32,379 nucleotides of DNA. Origin: Amycolatopsis circi (lineage in GTDB: Bacteria > Actinomycetota > Actinomycetes > Mycobacteriales > Pseudonocardiaceae). The translations under genes were made by a program, and so were the position numbers. The notes below the pieces were generated by a model. It did not search any database. It saw only the letters and a program-made list of their open reading frames with translations, and had not been told where the DNA came from. Positions within the stretch are counted from its first letter, which is position 1, and each line of letters opens with the position of its first letter. Positions 1 to 7,712 of this stretch are shown one piece after another. Where the stretch lies: positions 1 through 32,379 of the forward strand of contig NZ_PQIA01000113.1 in assembly GCF_003385235.1 (NCBI RefSeq), in the 5' to 3' direction.

Positions 1-90
1 GGGCGGGAGGCCTGGATTCGGCGGGCTGGCCGGGGTGGCGGCACAGTGCTCGCGTTGCGGTGGCAGCTGACGATCAGTCCGCCCCGGTTC

Positions 91-302
91 GGTTGCAGCG
101 AGCGAGAATCCAGTTTCAGCGAGCGGATCAGTGCGCGCGGCAGGGTGGTCACGGCGGGGCGGCGGCTCGGAGGTCAGCTCACCGGTTCGGCGGCGCGGTT
201 GCAGCGAGCGAGAGTCCGGTTTCAGTGAGCGGATCAGTGCGCGCGGCAGGGTGGTCGCGATGGGGCGGCAGCCCGAAGGTCAGCTCACCGGTTCGGCAGC
301 GC
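91..302. repeat. 106-bp tandem direct duplication (two copies)
   Basis: Copy 1 spans 91-196 and copy 2 spans 197-302; both begin GGTTGCAGCGAGCGAGA and end with GCTCACCGGTTCGGC plus a few bases. They differ at only about a dozen positions. Copy 2 carries the last seven codons and the stop of the CoA ligase gene on the minus strand (stop at 280-282), so the duplicated block starts inside the coding end and runs into the downstream spacer. Copy 1 lies wholly outside the gene. Bases 1-90 show no gene I can support; they probably hold spacer beyond the ligase. Confidence 0.9.
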
Positions 303-1896
303 GGCGGCGGAGCAGGTACCGCTGCACTTTTCCGCTCGGGTTTCGCGGCAGGTCCGGGATGAACTCGACTCGCCGCGGGTATTTGTACGGTGCGGCAAGG
401 GATTTGGCGAAGTCCTGCAGCTCTTGCACCTTCGCGTCGTCGCCGAGGACGCCCTCGTTGAGCACGACGTAAGCCGCGACGATCGAGCCGCGGGCGTCGT
501 CCGGGGCGGCGACTACCGCGCACTCCAGCACGTCCGGGTGGCGCAGCAGCACCTCTTCCACCTCGGGACCGGCGATGTTGTAGCCGGAGGAAACGATCAT
601 GTCGTCGCTGCGGGCGCGGTAGTGGAAGTAGCCGTCGGAGTCGCGGACGTAGGTGTCGCCGGTCAGGTTCCACCCGTCCTCGACGAAGACGGTTTGCCGG
701 TCGTCGGCCAGGTAGCGGCAGCCGGTCGGGCCTTGGACGGCCAGGCGGCCGGGGGTGCCGTCGGGGACGGGGCGGCCGTTGTCGTCGACGATTTGCGCGC
801 GGTAGCCCGGGACGGCGCGGCCGGTGGCGCCTGGGCGGGCGTCCTCGTCGGCGGCGGAGATGAAGACGTGCAGCATTTCGGTGCTGCCGATGCCGTCGAT
901 GAGCCAGTGGCCGGTCGCCTCGTGGAAGTCGGTCGCGACGGATTCGGGCAGCGCCTCGCCTGCCGACACCGCGCGTCGCAAGCCGGACAGCAGCGGACGG
1001 CGGTCGGACGACAGGATCGCCCGGTACGCGGTGGGCGCGGTGAACAGGACTGTCACGTGGTGCTCGGCGACGAGGTCGGCCAGCTCGGCCGGGGTGGCGC
1101 GCTCGATGAGCAGCGTCGCGGCGCCGGCGTGCAGCGGGAACACCAGCAGGCCGCCTAGACCGAAGGTGAACGCCAGCGGGGGAGTGCCGCAGAACAGGTC
1201 GGTTTCCTGGGGTTTGACCAGGTGCCGGGAGAACGTGTCGGCGATGGCGAGCAGGTCGCGGTGGAAATGCATGGTCGCCTTGGGACGGCCGGTGGTGCCG
1301 GAGGTGAAGGCGAGGAGGGCGACGTCGTCCGCGGCGGTGTCGACGTCCTCGAAGGTTTCGGGACGGGTGGCGCAGCGGGCGGCGAGATCGTCCGGGCTGT
1401 CGCCGCCGTACGTGACCAGCGGGAGGTCGAACGGCCGCAGTTCCTCGGGGTACCGGTGGTCGCACAGGGCGATGACGGGCGCGCTGGCTTCGATGATTTT
1501 CGACAGCTCGTGCGCGCGCAGCATCGGCATGGTGGCGACGGCGACCGCGCCCGCTTTCAGCACGCCGAGCCAGCACGCGGCGAGCCAGGGCGTGTTCGGT
1601 CCGCGCAGCAGCACGCGGTTTCCCGGCACGACGCCCTGTGCGGTGAGTTCGTGGGCGATCTGGTTCGCGCGGGTCAGCAGGTCGCCGTAGGACCAGGATT
1701 CGGTGGGGGACAGGAGCGCAGGACGGTCGGCTCCCCAGCGCGCGATCGTGTCGTCGAGCAGGCGAGTAGCCGCGTTGAGCCGGTCGGGGTACTGCAGTTC
1801 GGGCAGGTCGAACCGCAACCGCGGCCACTGCTCGAACGGCGGGAGGTGGTCCCGGCAGAACGTGTCGACATGCGCACTCGGCTGGAGCTGCACCAC
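280..1896 (-). CDS. Aromatic acid:CoA ligase (2-aminobenzoate/benzoate-CoA ligase-like, AMP-forming)
   Basis: An ANL-superfamily adenylating enzyme that should activate an aromatic or related carboxylic acid to its CoA thioester with ATP, in the cytoplasm. The N-terminus (SAHVDTFCRDHLPP, then WPRLRFDLPELQYPDRLN) is the typical opening of the 2-aminobenzoate-CoA ligase/benzoate-CoA ligase subgroup. Visible motifs: P-loop LAFTSGTTGRPKA at about 195-207, GIGSTEM for adenine binding, TGD and the hinge region RSDDMIVSSGYNI, and the C-terminal lysine K523 in PRNPSGKVQ. Length 538 aa is normal for the family. I start at GTG 1896 (a second GTG follows at 1893), just after a G-run acting as ribosome site; the frame stays open upstream to 2142 but that part is low-complexity and unlike the family. 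It is a single gene with its own promoter region; the exact acid substrate cannot be read from sequence. Confidence 0.88.
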   Translation of the reverse strand: MVQLQPSAHVDTFCRDHLPPFEQWPRLRFDLPELQYPDRLNAATRLLDDTIARWGADRPALLSPTESWSYGDLLTRANQIAHELTAQGVVPGNRVLLRGPNTPWLAACWLGVLKAGAVAVATMPMLRAHELSKIIEASAPVIALCDHRYPEELRPFDLPLVTYGGDSPDDLAARCATRPETFEDVDTAADDVALLAFTSGTTGRPKATMHFHRDLLAIADTFSRHLVKPQETDLFCGTPPLAFTFGLGGLLVFPLHAGAATLLIERATPAELADLVAEHHVTVLFTAPTAYRAILSSDRRPLLSGLRRAVSAGEALPESVATDFHEATGHWLIDGIGSTEMLHVFISAADEDARPGATGRAVPGYRAQIVDDNGRPVPDGTPGRLAVQGPTGCRYLADDRQTVFVEDGWNLTGDTYVRDSDGYFHYRARSDDMIVSSGYNIAGPEVEEVLLRHPDVLECAVVAAPDDARGSIVAAYVVLNEGVLGDDAKVQELQDFAKSLAAPYKYPRRVEFIPDLPRNPSGKVQRYLLRRRAAEPVS

Positions 1897-1936
1897 GTGC
1901 CCCCATTTCGGACGACGGCCATTCACGCGTCCAGCT

Positions 1937-1953
1937 ACTGTAATACGTTTTAC
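1937..1953 (-). promoter_or_regulatory. Candidate promoter -10 and overlapping palindromic operator of the CoA ligase gene
   Basis: Read on the minus strand, GTAAAACGTATTAC (1953-1940) is a near-palindrome (12 of 14 positions symmetric) that overlaps a TACAGT -10-like box (1942-1937), about 40 nt before the start codon. The local AT-richness stands out in a GC-rich background. Such a symmetric site on a -10 box fits repression by a TetR-type dimer, but no regulator gene is adjacent; this is inference. Confidence 0.45.
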
Positions 1954-2237
1954 GACCGTCAGGAAGACGCAACATCGGACGGCGCTCGCGGGGGCACGGA
2001 GCGCAGTCGGGACGGGCTGGCGGGGATGGGGGCGCTTTGGAGAGGGAGCTGTTCGCGGAAGGCGGGTGATGCGTCGGCGAGCGAAGCCCACGGTGCGGCC
2101 CTTTGGGGTGCAGCTGGTGTGGGCTTCGGGCGGCGTGGACACCCCAGGGCAGGCCGCTCGCGAAAGATGGCGGTGCGTTGAGGCTTCGATGCGGAGCGCA
2201 GCTCCGTGTTGGAGTGCGCCGGTCTGGACTCAGTCGA
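1954..2237. other. Intergenic region with two inverted repeats, no gene seen
   Basis: No ORF here has plausible protein character. It holds an interrupted inverted repeat with perfect 10-bp arms CGAAGCCCAC (2082-2091) and GTGGGCTTCG (2119-2128), spacer 27 nt, and a short hairpin CGGAGC-GCA-GCTCCG (2192-2206) that could end transcription of the upstream immunity gene. Both are candidate terminators because they sit between two tandem minus-strand genes. Confidence 0.5.
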
Positions 2238-2657
2238 TCAGGAGCGGAGTTGCTCGCGGAATTTGGCGATGGGCTTGCGGAGGAGGTCCTGGAAGTCCTC
2301 GGCGGTGGTGTCGATCGCGGCGATGACACGTTCGAGTCGCTCGAGGTCGTCCGGGCGGGCGTGCCAATAGGACGGCGGGACGCGCATCGCCGACACGAGG
2401 AGGTCTCCGGGATAGAGATCGCCTTCGCAGAGCGGGTCCTGCTCCAGCATGGCCAGCGCTCGCGGCACGAGGATCGGCGAGCCGACGTCCTGGCCGAGCA
2501 AGAGACGGATGTCCTCGGCTGTCAGCAGAGCGACGGGCTTGCGCCGCAAGCGAAGCACGGTCTCGATCAGCCGGGTCGCGTCGGCGGGCGGGTCTCCCCA
2601 GACGGAGCCTTCGATCTGCTCCAGCGATAGGGCGGACCGGTCGGGTCGTCGGGACAT
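2238..2657 (-). CDS. CdiI-type contact-dependent growth inhibition immunity protein (orphan)
   Basis: A 139-residue soluble protein with the hallmark opening SLEQIEGSVWGDPP, then DATRLIETVLRLRRKP, LTAEDIRLLLGQDVG, LVPRALAMLEQDPL and EGDLYPGDLL. This is the pattern of the CdiI_2-like immunity family, usually annotated 'contact-dependent growth inhibition system immunity protein'. Family members bind and neutralise a cognate polymorphic toxin in the cytoplasm. No signal peptide or membrane segment. Start ATG 2657 has a strong SD GAGGTGATC 4 nt or so upstream. No toxin gene (CdiA, WXG100/LXG, Rhs or PT-HINT) is next to it: one side is the CoA ligase, the other a cell-wall synthase. It may protect against neighbours' toxins or be a remnant of a lost module (inference). 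Confidence 0.8.
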   Translation of the reverse strand: MSRRPDRSALSLEQIEGSVWGDPPADATRLIETVLRLRRKPVALLTAEDIRLLLGQDVGSPILVPRALAMLEQDPLCEGDLYPGDLLVSAMRVPPSYWHARPDDLERLERVIAAIDTTAEDFQDLLRKPIAKFREQLRS

Positions 2658-2700
2658 GGGCGATCACCTCGTTCCGCCGAGGATTTTCGCATCGGCGAAG

Positions 2701-2753
2701 TCCGTGAGGGGAACCCCGAGGGAATCAGATTCCCTCAGGGTTCCCCTCACGGA
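2701..2753 (-). terminator. 53-bp near-perfect palindrome, likely terminator of the PBP operon
   Basis: Two 26-base arms around a single central A at 2727, with one mismatch: TCCGTGAGGGGAACCC then AGGGAATC on the left and GATTCCCT then GGGTTCCCCTCACGGA on the right. It lies 10 nt beyond the stop of the penicillin-binding protein gene and 44 nt before the immunity gene start. In RNA it would fold into a very long hairpin. There is no T-tract, as is common in actinobacteria. Confidence 0.8.
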
Positions 2754-2763
2754 ACGTGGCTGC

Positions 2764-4893
2764 TCAGGCGTGGGCGTCCAGGTAGGCCGGGTCCGGGGGC
2801 GGGATCGGGACGTCCGGTTGTCCGGCCAGGAGCTGGTTCATCGCGGCGAAGTACGGCGGCGCGGCGACCGTGCCGCCGAACGCGCCGTGGCCGCAGTTGC
2901 CCAGGTGGACTGGGTTGCCGGGGCAGATTTCCTGCGGGTGCGGGCCGTCGGCGAAGACCATGGAGGACACCGCGTAGTGGTCGACTCCGCCGACGAACGC
3001 GACGGATTCGCTTTCCTGCGTGGTTCCGGTCTTGCCGATGTCCGGGTGGGTCCAGCCGGCCGACTGTGCCGCGCGGGCGGACGTTCCGACGGTGGTGTCC
3101 TGGCTCAGGCCCGCCTCCAGCGTGTTCGCGACGCCGGGCGGGATGACCTGCTCGCAGCCTTGCTGATGCACGGAAACCGGCTGGCCGTGGCGGTCGGTGA
3201 CGGACAGGATCGGGTTGGGCGGGCACCACATGCCGCCGCTCATCAGGGTGGCCGAGACGTTCGCCATCTCCAGCGGGCTCACCGGGCTGTTGCCGAGGGT
3301 GAACGACAGCAGGTTCTGGAAGTATTGCGACTGCGGTTCGTTGTATTGCGGGTTTTTCGACCGCGCGTCCGACGGGTCGGTGATCGGCTTGCTGCCCGCG
3401 TCATTGGTCGCCATGGTGTTGCGCAGGCCCAGTTTCCGCGCCATGTCCAGTACCGCGGGCATGCCCACTTGCGCCTCCAGGCCGACGAACGCGACGTTCG
3501 GCGACGTCGCCAGGCCGGTGGACAGCGAGATCGGGTTCGGATAGCTCGTGCCGTCGTTGCTCACCGGATAGCAGTGCGTGTACCTGTTCATGTTCGGCGG
3601 GTTGAAACAGTCGCTGAACGGGTTCGGCAGCGGCGTGTTCAGGCCCGCCTTCCCGGTGACCATGGCCGCGGCCGAGGTGAAGATCTTGAACGACGAGCCC
3701 GCGCCGAACTTGTTGCTCGCGTCGGCCACGATGTTCGTCGACGTCTCGCCCTGGTCGGGATCGGTGCCGTAGTTGCGGTTCGCGACCATCGCGAGCACCT
3801 GGTGCCCGTCGCTGCCGGGCTGCACGATCGCGAACGTGTTGGCGACGCCGTCCTGCGCGGTCGGCACGTTCGCGTTCACCGCGTCCTTCGTCACCTGGCT
3901 CACGTGCGGGTCCATGGTGGTCTTCACGGTGTATCCGCCGGTGTCGATCTGGTCTGCGGTGAGCCCGGACTGCATGAGGTAGCGCACCGCGTACGCGCAG
4001 AAGAACCCGGCGTCCGGGGCCGCGCCGAGGCAGGAACTCGACGGTGCCTGCGGCCGCGAACCGCTGAGGCCCAGCGGGGTCGCCTTCGCGGTCGCCCCGT
4101 ACGAAGCCGGGATCGAGCGGGCGGAGACCATCGAGTCGATCACCAGATTGCGTCGTTGGAGCGCCTTGTCCGGATGCGTGTACGGGTTGTAGACGTTGGG
4201 GTTGTTCACCATTCCGGCCAGCAGCGCGGCCTGCGGCACGGTCAGTTTGTCCGCTGTCGTCCCGAAATACGCCTGCGCGGCGGCTCCGACGCCGTAGACC
4301 GTGCCGGTGTATTCGACCACGTTCAGGTAGTCGGCCAGGATGTCGTCCTTGGACACCGTCTGGCTCAGCTGCACGGCCATCTTCGCCTCGCGCAGCTTGC
4401 GCGCCAGCGAATCCTCCTGGTCCCGTTGCTGCGCCGCCTTGTTGTTGCGGTCCACGACGTTCACGAGGTAGTTCTTCACGTATTGCTGCGTGAGCGTGGA
4501 CGCGCCCTGCAGATTCCCGCCCGAACTGTTGTGCACCGCGGCGCGCAGCATGCCCTGCGGATCGACGCCGCCCTCGCTGTAGAACCGGCGGTCTTCGATG
4601 TCGACGATCGCGGCTTTCATCGCCGGGGAGATCTGCGCCGCGGTGACCGGAATGCGGTACTGCGCGTACAAAGTCGCGATCGTCCCGCCGTCGCGGTCGG
4701 TCACCGTGGTGACGAGCGGCGGTTCCGCGTGCACCAGGTCGGCGGAGATGGAGTCGACGGAATCGCTCATCTGGTTGGACAGTACGCCGGCGCCGATCGC
4801 GACCGGGGCCAGCGTGCCCGCGACGAGGATTCCGGCCAGCACGCACAATCCGAGAAACGGGGCTATCCCCCTGCGACGAGACACGGTTCCCAC
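2764..4893 (-). CDS. Class A penicillin-binding protein (bifunctional transglycosylase/transpeptidase)
   Basis: A membrane-anchored peptidoglycan synthase that polymerises lipid II and cross-links stem peptides outside the cell. One N-terminal membrane anchor (about 10-35) is followed by a GT51 domain: catalytic E100 in VDIEDRRF, GVDPQG (the usual HxG before it reads EGG), GASTLTQQ near 130-137 and ILADYLNVVEYTGTVYGV near 185-202. The transpeptidase domain has S400-x-x-K403 (SSFK), S464-P-N466 and K621-T-G-T624. The tail is short and proline-rich, without PASTA repeats. Length 709 aa is usual for actinobacterial PBP1 homologues. Start is GTG 4893, preceded by GAGGACAGG. It is 45 nt downstream of the ABC-2 permease on the same strand and so probably transcribed with it. 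Confidence 0.93.
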   Translation of the reverse strand: MGTVSRRRGIAPFLGLCVLAGILVAGTLAPVAIGAGVLSNQMSDSVDSISADLVHAEPPLVTTVTDRDGGTIATLYAQYRIPVTAAQISPAMKAAIVDIEDRRFYSEGGVDPQGMLRAAVHNSSGGNLQGASTLTQQYVKNYLVNVVDRNNKAAQQRDQEDSLARKLREAKMAVQLSQTVSKDDILADYLNVVEYTGTVYGVGAAAQAYFGTTADKLTVPQAALLAGMVNNPNVYNPYTHPDKALQRRNLVIDSMVSARSIPASYGATAKATPLGLSGSRPQAPSSSCLGAAPDAGFFCAYAVRYLMQSGLTADQIDTGGYTVKTTMDPHVSQVTKDAVNANVPTAQDGVANTFAIVQPGSDGHQVLAMVANRNYGTDPDQGETSTNIVADASNKFGAGSSFKIFTSAAAMVTGKAGLNTPLPNPFSDCFNPPNMNRYTHCYPVSNDGTSYPNPISLSTGLATSPNVAFVGLEAQVGMPAVLDMARKLGLRNTMATNDAGSKPITDPSDARSKNPQYNEPQSQYFQNLLSFTLGNSPVSPLEMANVSATLMSGGMWCPPNPILSVTDRHGQPVSVHQQGCEQVIPPGVANTLEAGLSQDTTVGTSARAAQSAGWTHPDIGKTGTTQESESVAFVGGVDHYAVSSMVFADGPHPQEICPGNPVHLGNCGHGAFGGTVAAPPYFAAMNQLLAGQPDVPIPPPDPAYLDAHA

Positions 4894-4938
4894 GTTATGC
4901 CTGTCCTCGTGAGAAACCGGTGTGCGGACGAGGGTGTT

Positions 4939-5760
4939 TCATCGAGCCAACCTTCCGAGCAGAGCCGAAGCGACCGCGATCGCCGCTGCGGTCGCACCCA
5001 CTAAGACGCCGAAGTCCGCCCCGAGGTTCGCAGGGGTGCCGATCAATAATCCGCGCAAGGCGTCGACTTGGTAACTCAGCGGATTCGCATGGCTCAGCAC
5101 CTTGAGCCAGGACGGCATCAGATTCACCGGATAGAGCGCGTTGGACCCGAAAAACAGCGGCATCGTGATCGCCTGGCCGATGCCCATCAGCCGTTCGCGC
5201 GAAAGCACCAAACCGGCGATAACGATGGAAAGACAGCAGAAAAAGGCCGAACCGAGCACAACGACCACCGCGGTGCCCAGCAGCCGCAACGGGTTCGCGG
5301 TCAGCCCGACGCCGAGCAGTGCGGCGAGAATCACCACGATGAACGCCTGCACGAGCGCGCGCACTCCGGCGGCGAATGCCTTGCCCGCCACCAGCGCGGC
5401 GCGCGGGGTCGGCGTGACGAGCAGCTTCGCGAGGACGCCCGCGTCGCGCTCCCAGATGATCTGGATGCCGTAGAAGATGGAGATGAACAGCGCGGACTGG
5501 GCGAGGATGCCGGGCGCGAGATAGTCGAGGTAGGGCACCGATCCGGTCGGGATCGCGCGCAGCCGGGTGAACGTTTCGCCGAAGATGAGCAGCCACAGCG
5601 CGGGCTGGATCGCCCGGGTGAGCAGTTCGGTCTGGTCGCGGCGGAGTTTCTGCAGTTCCACCAGGCACATCGCGCCGATCCGGGAGAACAGCACGCGCAG
5701 CTGTCCCAGCGGGCCGGGGTCAGCCGAGACGGCGGGCGGTGCGGCGAGCGGCACGGACAT
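4939..5760 (-). CDS. ABC-2 type exporter permease (DrrB-like)
   Basis: A 273-residue integral membrane protein with about six hydrophobic segments (near 50-65, 80-100, 130-150, 155-195, 200-215, 245-268) and the ABC-2 permease pattern VELQKLRRDQTELLTRAIQPALWLLIFGETF at the start of the membrane part and LSHANPLSYQVDALRGLL near the C-terminus, typical of daunorubicin-resistance-type DrrB proteins. It should form the channel for the ATPase encoded just upstream; the start ATG 5760 lies 41 bp inside that ATPase gene, which implies translational coupling. The exported substrate is unknown; drugs or lipids are usual for the family. Confidence 0.9.
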   Translation of the reverse strand: MSVPLAAPPAVSADPGPLGQLRVLFSRIGAMCLVELQKLRRDQTELLTRAIQPALWLLIFGETFTRLRAIPTGSVPYLDYLAPGILAQSALFISIFYGIQIIWERDAGVLAKLLVTPTPRAALVAGKAFAAGVRALVQAFIVVILAALLGVGLTANPLRLLGTAVVVVLGSAFFCCLSIVIAGLVLSRERLMGIGQAITMPLFFGSNALYPVNLMPSWLKVLSHANPLSYQVDALRGLLIGTPANLGADFGVLVGATAAAIAVASALLGRLAR

Positions 5761-6517
5761 CGCGGATCCCTCCTGCGTCGAGCGCGTTCCCGGTGACGGT
5801 CCGGAAGACGTCGTCCAAAGTGGACTCCGGGCCGAGCCCGGCTTCGAGGTCGCCCGGCGTGCCGAGCGCGCGGATCTTGCCCGCGTGCATCAGCGCGACG
5901 CGGTCGCAGTACTGCTCGGCCTCGTCCATGTAGTGGGTCGTGACGAGCACGGTCATCCCGGTTTTGGCGCGGATCTCGGAGATCCGCTCCCAGACCGCCG
6001 AGCGCGCCACCGGGTCGAGCCCGATGGTCGGCTCGTCGAGGATCAGCAGCCGCGGCGAGCTGACCAGCGCCTGCGCCAGTTCCAGGCGGCGGATCATGCC
6101 GCCGGAGTAGCGCCCGGCCGGACGGTCCGCGTCGTTCTCCAGTCCGACCAGTTCGAGCGCCTCTCGCACTTGCGCGCCGCGCTGGGCCCTCGGCACGTCG
6201 AAAAGCCGGGCGAACAGCGATACGTTCTCGCGGCCGGTGAGCGCGCCGTCGGCGGAAAGCTGTTGCGGGACATAGCCGATGAGTCGGCGGACGGCCATCC
6301 GGCGGCGGGCGACGTCGAGCCCGAAGACGGTGATGCGTTCCGCCGCGACGGGCAGAAGCGTCGTGATCATCCGGATCGTGGTGGTTTTCCCGGCGCCGTT
6401 CGGGCCGAGGAGGCCGAAGACTTCACCGGCCTTGATGGCGAGATCTACGCCGTCGACCGCGACAGTGGCGCCGAAGGCGTGCCGCAAGCCGGTGCAGCGG
6501 ACTGCCGGTTCGCTCAT
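5720..6517 (-). CDS. ABC-2 exporter ATP-binding protein (DrrA-like)
   Basis: A 265-residue ABC ATPase: Walker A GPNGAGKTTT (38-47), Q-loop YVPQQLS, signature YSGGM (137-141), Walker B LLILDEPTIGLD (157-168) and H-loop TTHYMDEAEQ. This GLL-GPNGAGKTTT ... TTHYMDEAEQYCDR set is that of the DrrA/CcmA group, working with an ABC-2 permease as an exporter. Its ATG overlaps the MarR stop in ATGA (6514-6517), and its 3' end overlaps the permease start by 41 bp. This makes a MarR-ATPase-permease cassette. Confidence 0.93.
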   Translation of the reverse strand: MSEPAVRCTGLRHAFGATVAVDGVDLAIKAGEVFGLLGPNGAGKTTTIRMITTLLPVAAERITVFGLDVARRRMAVRRLIGYVPQQLSADGALTGRENVSLFARLFDVPRAQRGAQVREALELVGLENDADRPAGRYSGGMIRRLELAQALVSSPRLLILDEPTIGLDPVARSAVWERISEIRAKTGMTVLVTTHYMDEAEQYCDRVALMHAGKIRALGTPGDLEAGLGPESTLDDVFRTVTGNALDAGGIRDVRAARRTARRLG

Positions 6518-6966
6518 GTGTCCTCCTTGAGCACTTCGGTGAGCCGTTCGAGGGCGGGCAATGCGGCGACGATCGCCGAGGTGTCCTCTTCGGACAGTTG
6601 AGTCAGCGCGGCGGAAACCAGCCCGATGCGAGTGCGCCGCCAGACCGCCATCCGGTCCCGGGCGGCGTCGGTGAGCTGCAACCGCGCGGCCCGGCGGTCG
6701 GCCGGGTCGACTTCGCGCCGCAGCAGACCTGTCTCGGTGAGCACGTTCACGAGCGTGCTCACCGAATTCCCGGCCAGGCTCAGCTCCCGGGCCGCCGCCG
6801 CGACGCCGATGCCCGGATTCCGGTGCACCACGCGCAGCAGTTCCACCTGCGAGCCCGGCAGATGCGGTCCGGGCAGTTCTGCGCGCACGCGACGGCGCAC
6901 GACCCGGCGTACGCCCAGCACGGCGGTGAGAACGCGTTCGGCGAGGTCGATCCGGGGCGCGGGCAT
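6514..6966 (-). CDS. MarR-family transcriptional regulator
   Basis: 150 residues with a winged helix-turn-helix: SQVELLRVVHRNPGIGVAAAARELSLAGNSVSTLVNVLTETGLL, then the wing REVDPADRRAARLQLT, which is the classical MarR 'DRR' signature. It heads the block with the ABC exporter and, by family precedent, is a dimeric repressor released by a small ligand, controlling its own operon. Start ATG 6966; the leader carries symmetric elements that may be its operator. Confidence 0.92.
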   Translation of the reverse strand: MPAPRIDLAERVLTAVLGVRRVVRRRVRAELPGPHLPGSQVELLRVVHRNPGIGVAAAARELSLAGNSVSTLVNVLTETGLLRREVDPADRRAARLQLTDAARDRMAVWRRTRIGLVSAALTQLSEEDTSAIVAALPALERLTEVLKEDT

Positions 6967-6979
6967 AACGCCAAGTTAG

Positions 6980-7008
6980 CTCTGACCCAGAGTTATTAGC
7001 AACGCTAA
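6980..7008 (-). promoter_or_regulatory. Leader with two inverted repeats, candidate MarR operators
   Basis: Just upstream of the marR-type gene two short dyads lie close together: CTCTG-ACC-CAGAG (6980-6992) and TTAGC-AAC-GCTAA (6996-7008). The stretch 6990-7012 is AT-rich against the genome background, as expected for a promoter. Autoregulation by the adjacent MarR protein is an inference; I could not assign a clear -35/-10 pair. Confidence 0.4.
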
Positions 7009-7036
7009 ATGTCTTGTTCGCCGGAAGCCTGCTGGT

Positions 7037-7672
7037 TCATCCCCGGTGCAGGAGCAGTCCGACGCCCAGCGCGAGCATCGTCGCCGCGATCACGCCGTCC
7101 AGGATCCGCCAGGCCGCCGGCCGGGCGAAGACGTCGGAGAGCCGGCGCGCGCCGAGCCCGAGGGCGCTGAACCAGACCGCGCTCGCGACCACCGCGCCGA
7201 CGCCGAACAGCCAGCGGCTGTCGCCGTGTCCGGCCGCGACGGAGCCGACGAGGAGAACGGTGTCGAGGTAGACGTGCGGGTTGAGCCAGGTGAGCGCGAG
7301 ACAGGTAAGGAGCGTGCGCTTCGGCGATGTCAGGTCTGCAGGGGAGACGGCCAGCGTGCCCGGCCGGAAGGCGCGGCGTGCGGCGAGGATCCCATAGCCC
7401 ACAAGGAAGAGCCCGCCGACGATCGCGATCGCCTTGATCCCCGACGGCCACCGCCGCAGCACCGCCCCGATCCCGCTCACCCCGGCGGTGATGAGGATCG
7501 CGTCGGACAGCGTGCAGACGAGAATCACCGGCACGACGAGGCCGCCGCGCAGCCCTTGGCGGAGCACGAAAGCGTTCTGTGCGCCGATGGCGACGATAAG
7601 GGACAGGCCGGTGCCGAATCCGGCGGTGAGTGCAGCGATCACCCCGCCGACGTTAAGAGCCGGAGCGGCCAT
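7037..7672 (-). CDS. lysE: LysE/ArgO-type basic amino acid exporter
   Basis: A 211-residue polytopic membrane protein with the LysE family pattern: LSLIVAIGAQNAFVLRQGLR at the first membrane segment, CTLSDAILITAGVSGIG, and ALTWLNPHVYLDTVLLVGSVA, with about six hydrophobic segments. Members export L-lysine and L-arginine when internal pools are toxic. I start at ATG 7672; the frame stays open far upstream but that part is antisense to the regulator gene. The divergent lysG gene, only 40 bp away, matches the well-known lysE/lysG arrangement of Corynebacterium glutamicum. Confidence 0.92.
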   Translation of the reverse strand: MAAPALNVGGVIAALTAGFGTGLSLIVAIGAQNAFVLRQGLRGGLVVPVILVCTLSDAILITAGVSGIGAVLRRWPSGIKAIAIVGGLFLVGYGILAARRAFRPGTLAVSPADLTSPKRTLLTCLALTWLNPHVYLDTVLLVGSVAAGHGDSRWLFGVGAVVASAVWFSALGLGARRLSDVFARPAAWRILDGVIAATMLALGVGLLLHRG

Positions 7673-7712
7673 TATTCCAGGTAAAGATTCTGAACTAAGA
7701 TAAGTGATCGTG
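7673..7712. promoter_or_regulatory. Shared lysE/lysG divergent promoter and regulator-binding region
   Basis: The whole divergent spacer is about 40 bp and AT-rich (around 7682-7702), so both promoters and the LysG site must overlap. A TAAGAT box (7696-7701) lies 8 nt before GTG 7710 and 11 nt before ATG 7713, which fits a leaderless or near-leaderless lysG mRNA. By precedent LysG bound to lysine, arginine or histidine activates lysE from here. Confidence 0.5.

Noticed and set aside
2082..2128. Interrupted inverted repeat as a possible riboswitch or attachment site
   Set aside because: No conserved riboswitch core, tRNA or integrase nearby; more simply a terminator or regulatory hairpin.
2449..5004. 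851-codon plus-strand open frame opposite the PBP gene
   Set aside because: Arg/Val/His-rich translation with no domain character; it is the antisense shadow of a GC-rich coding strand whose minus-strand protein has all PBP motifs.
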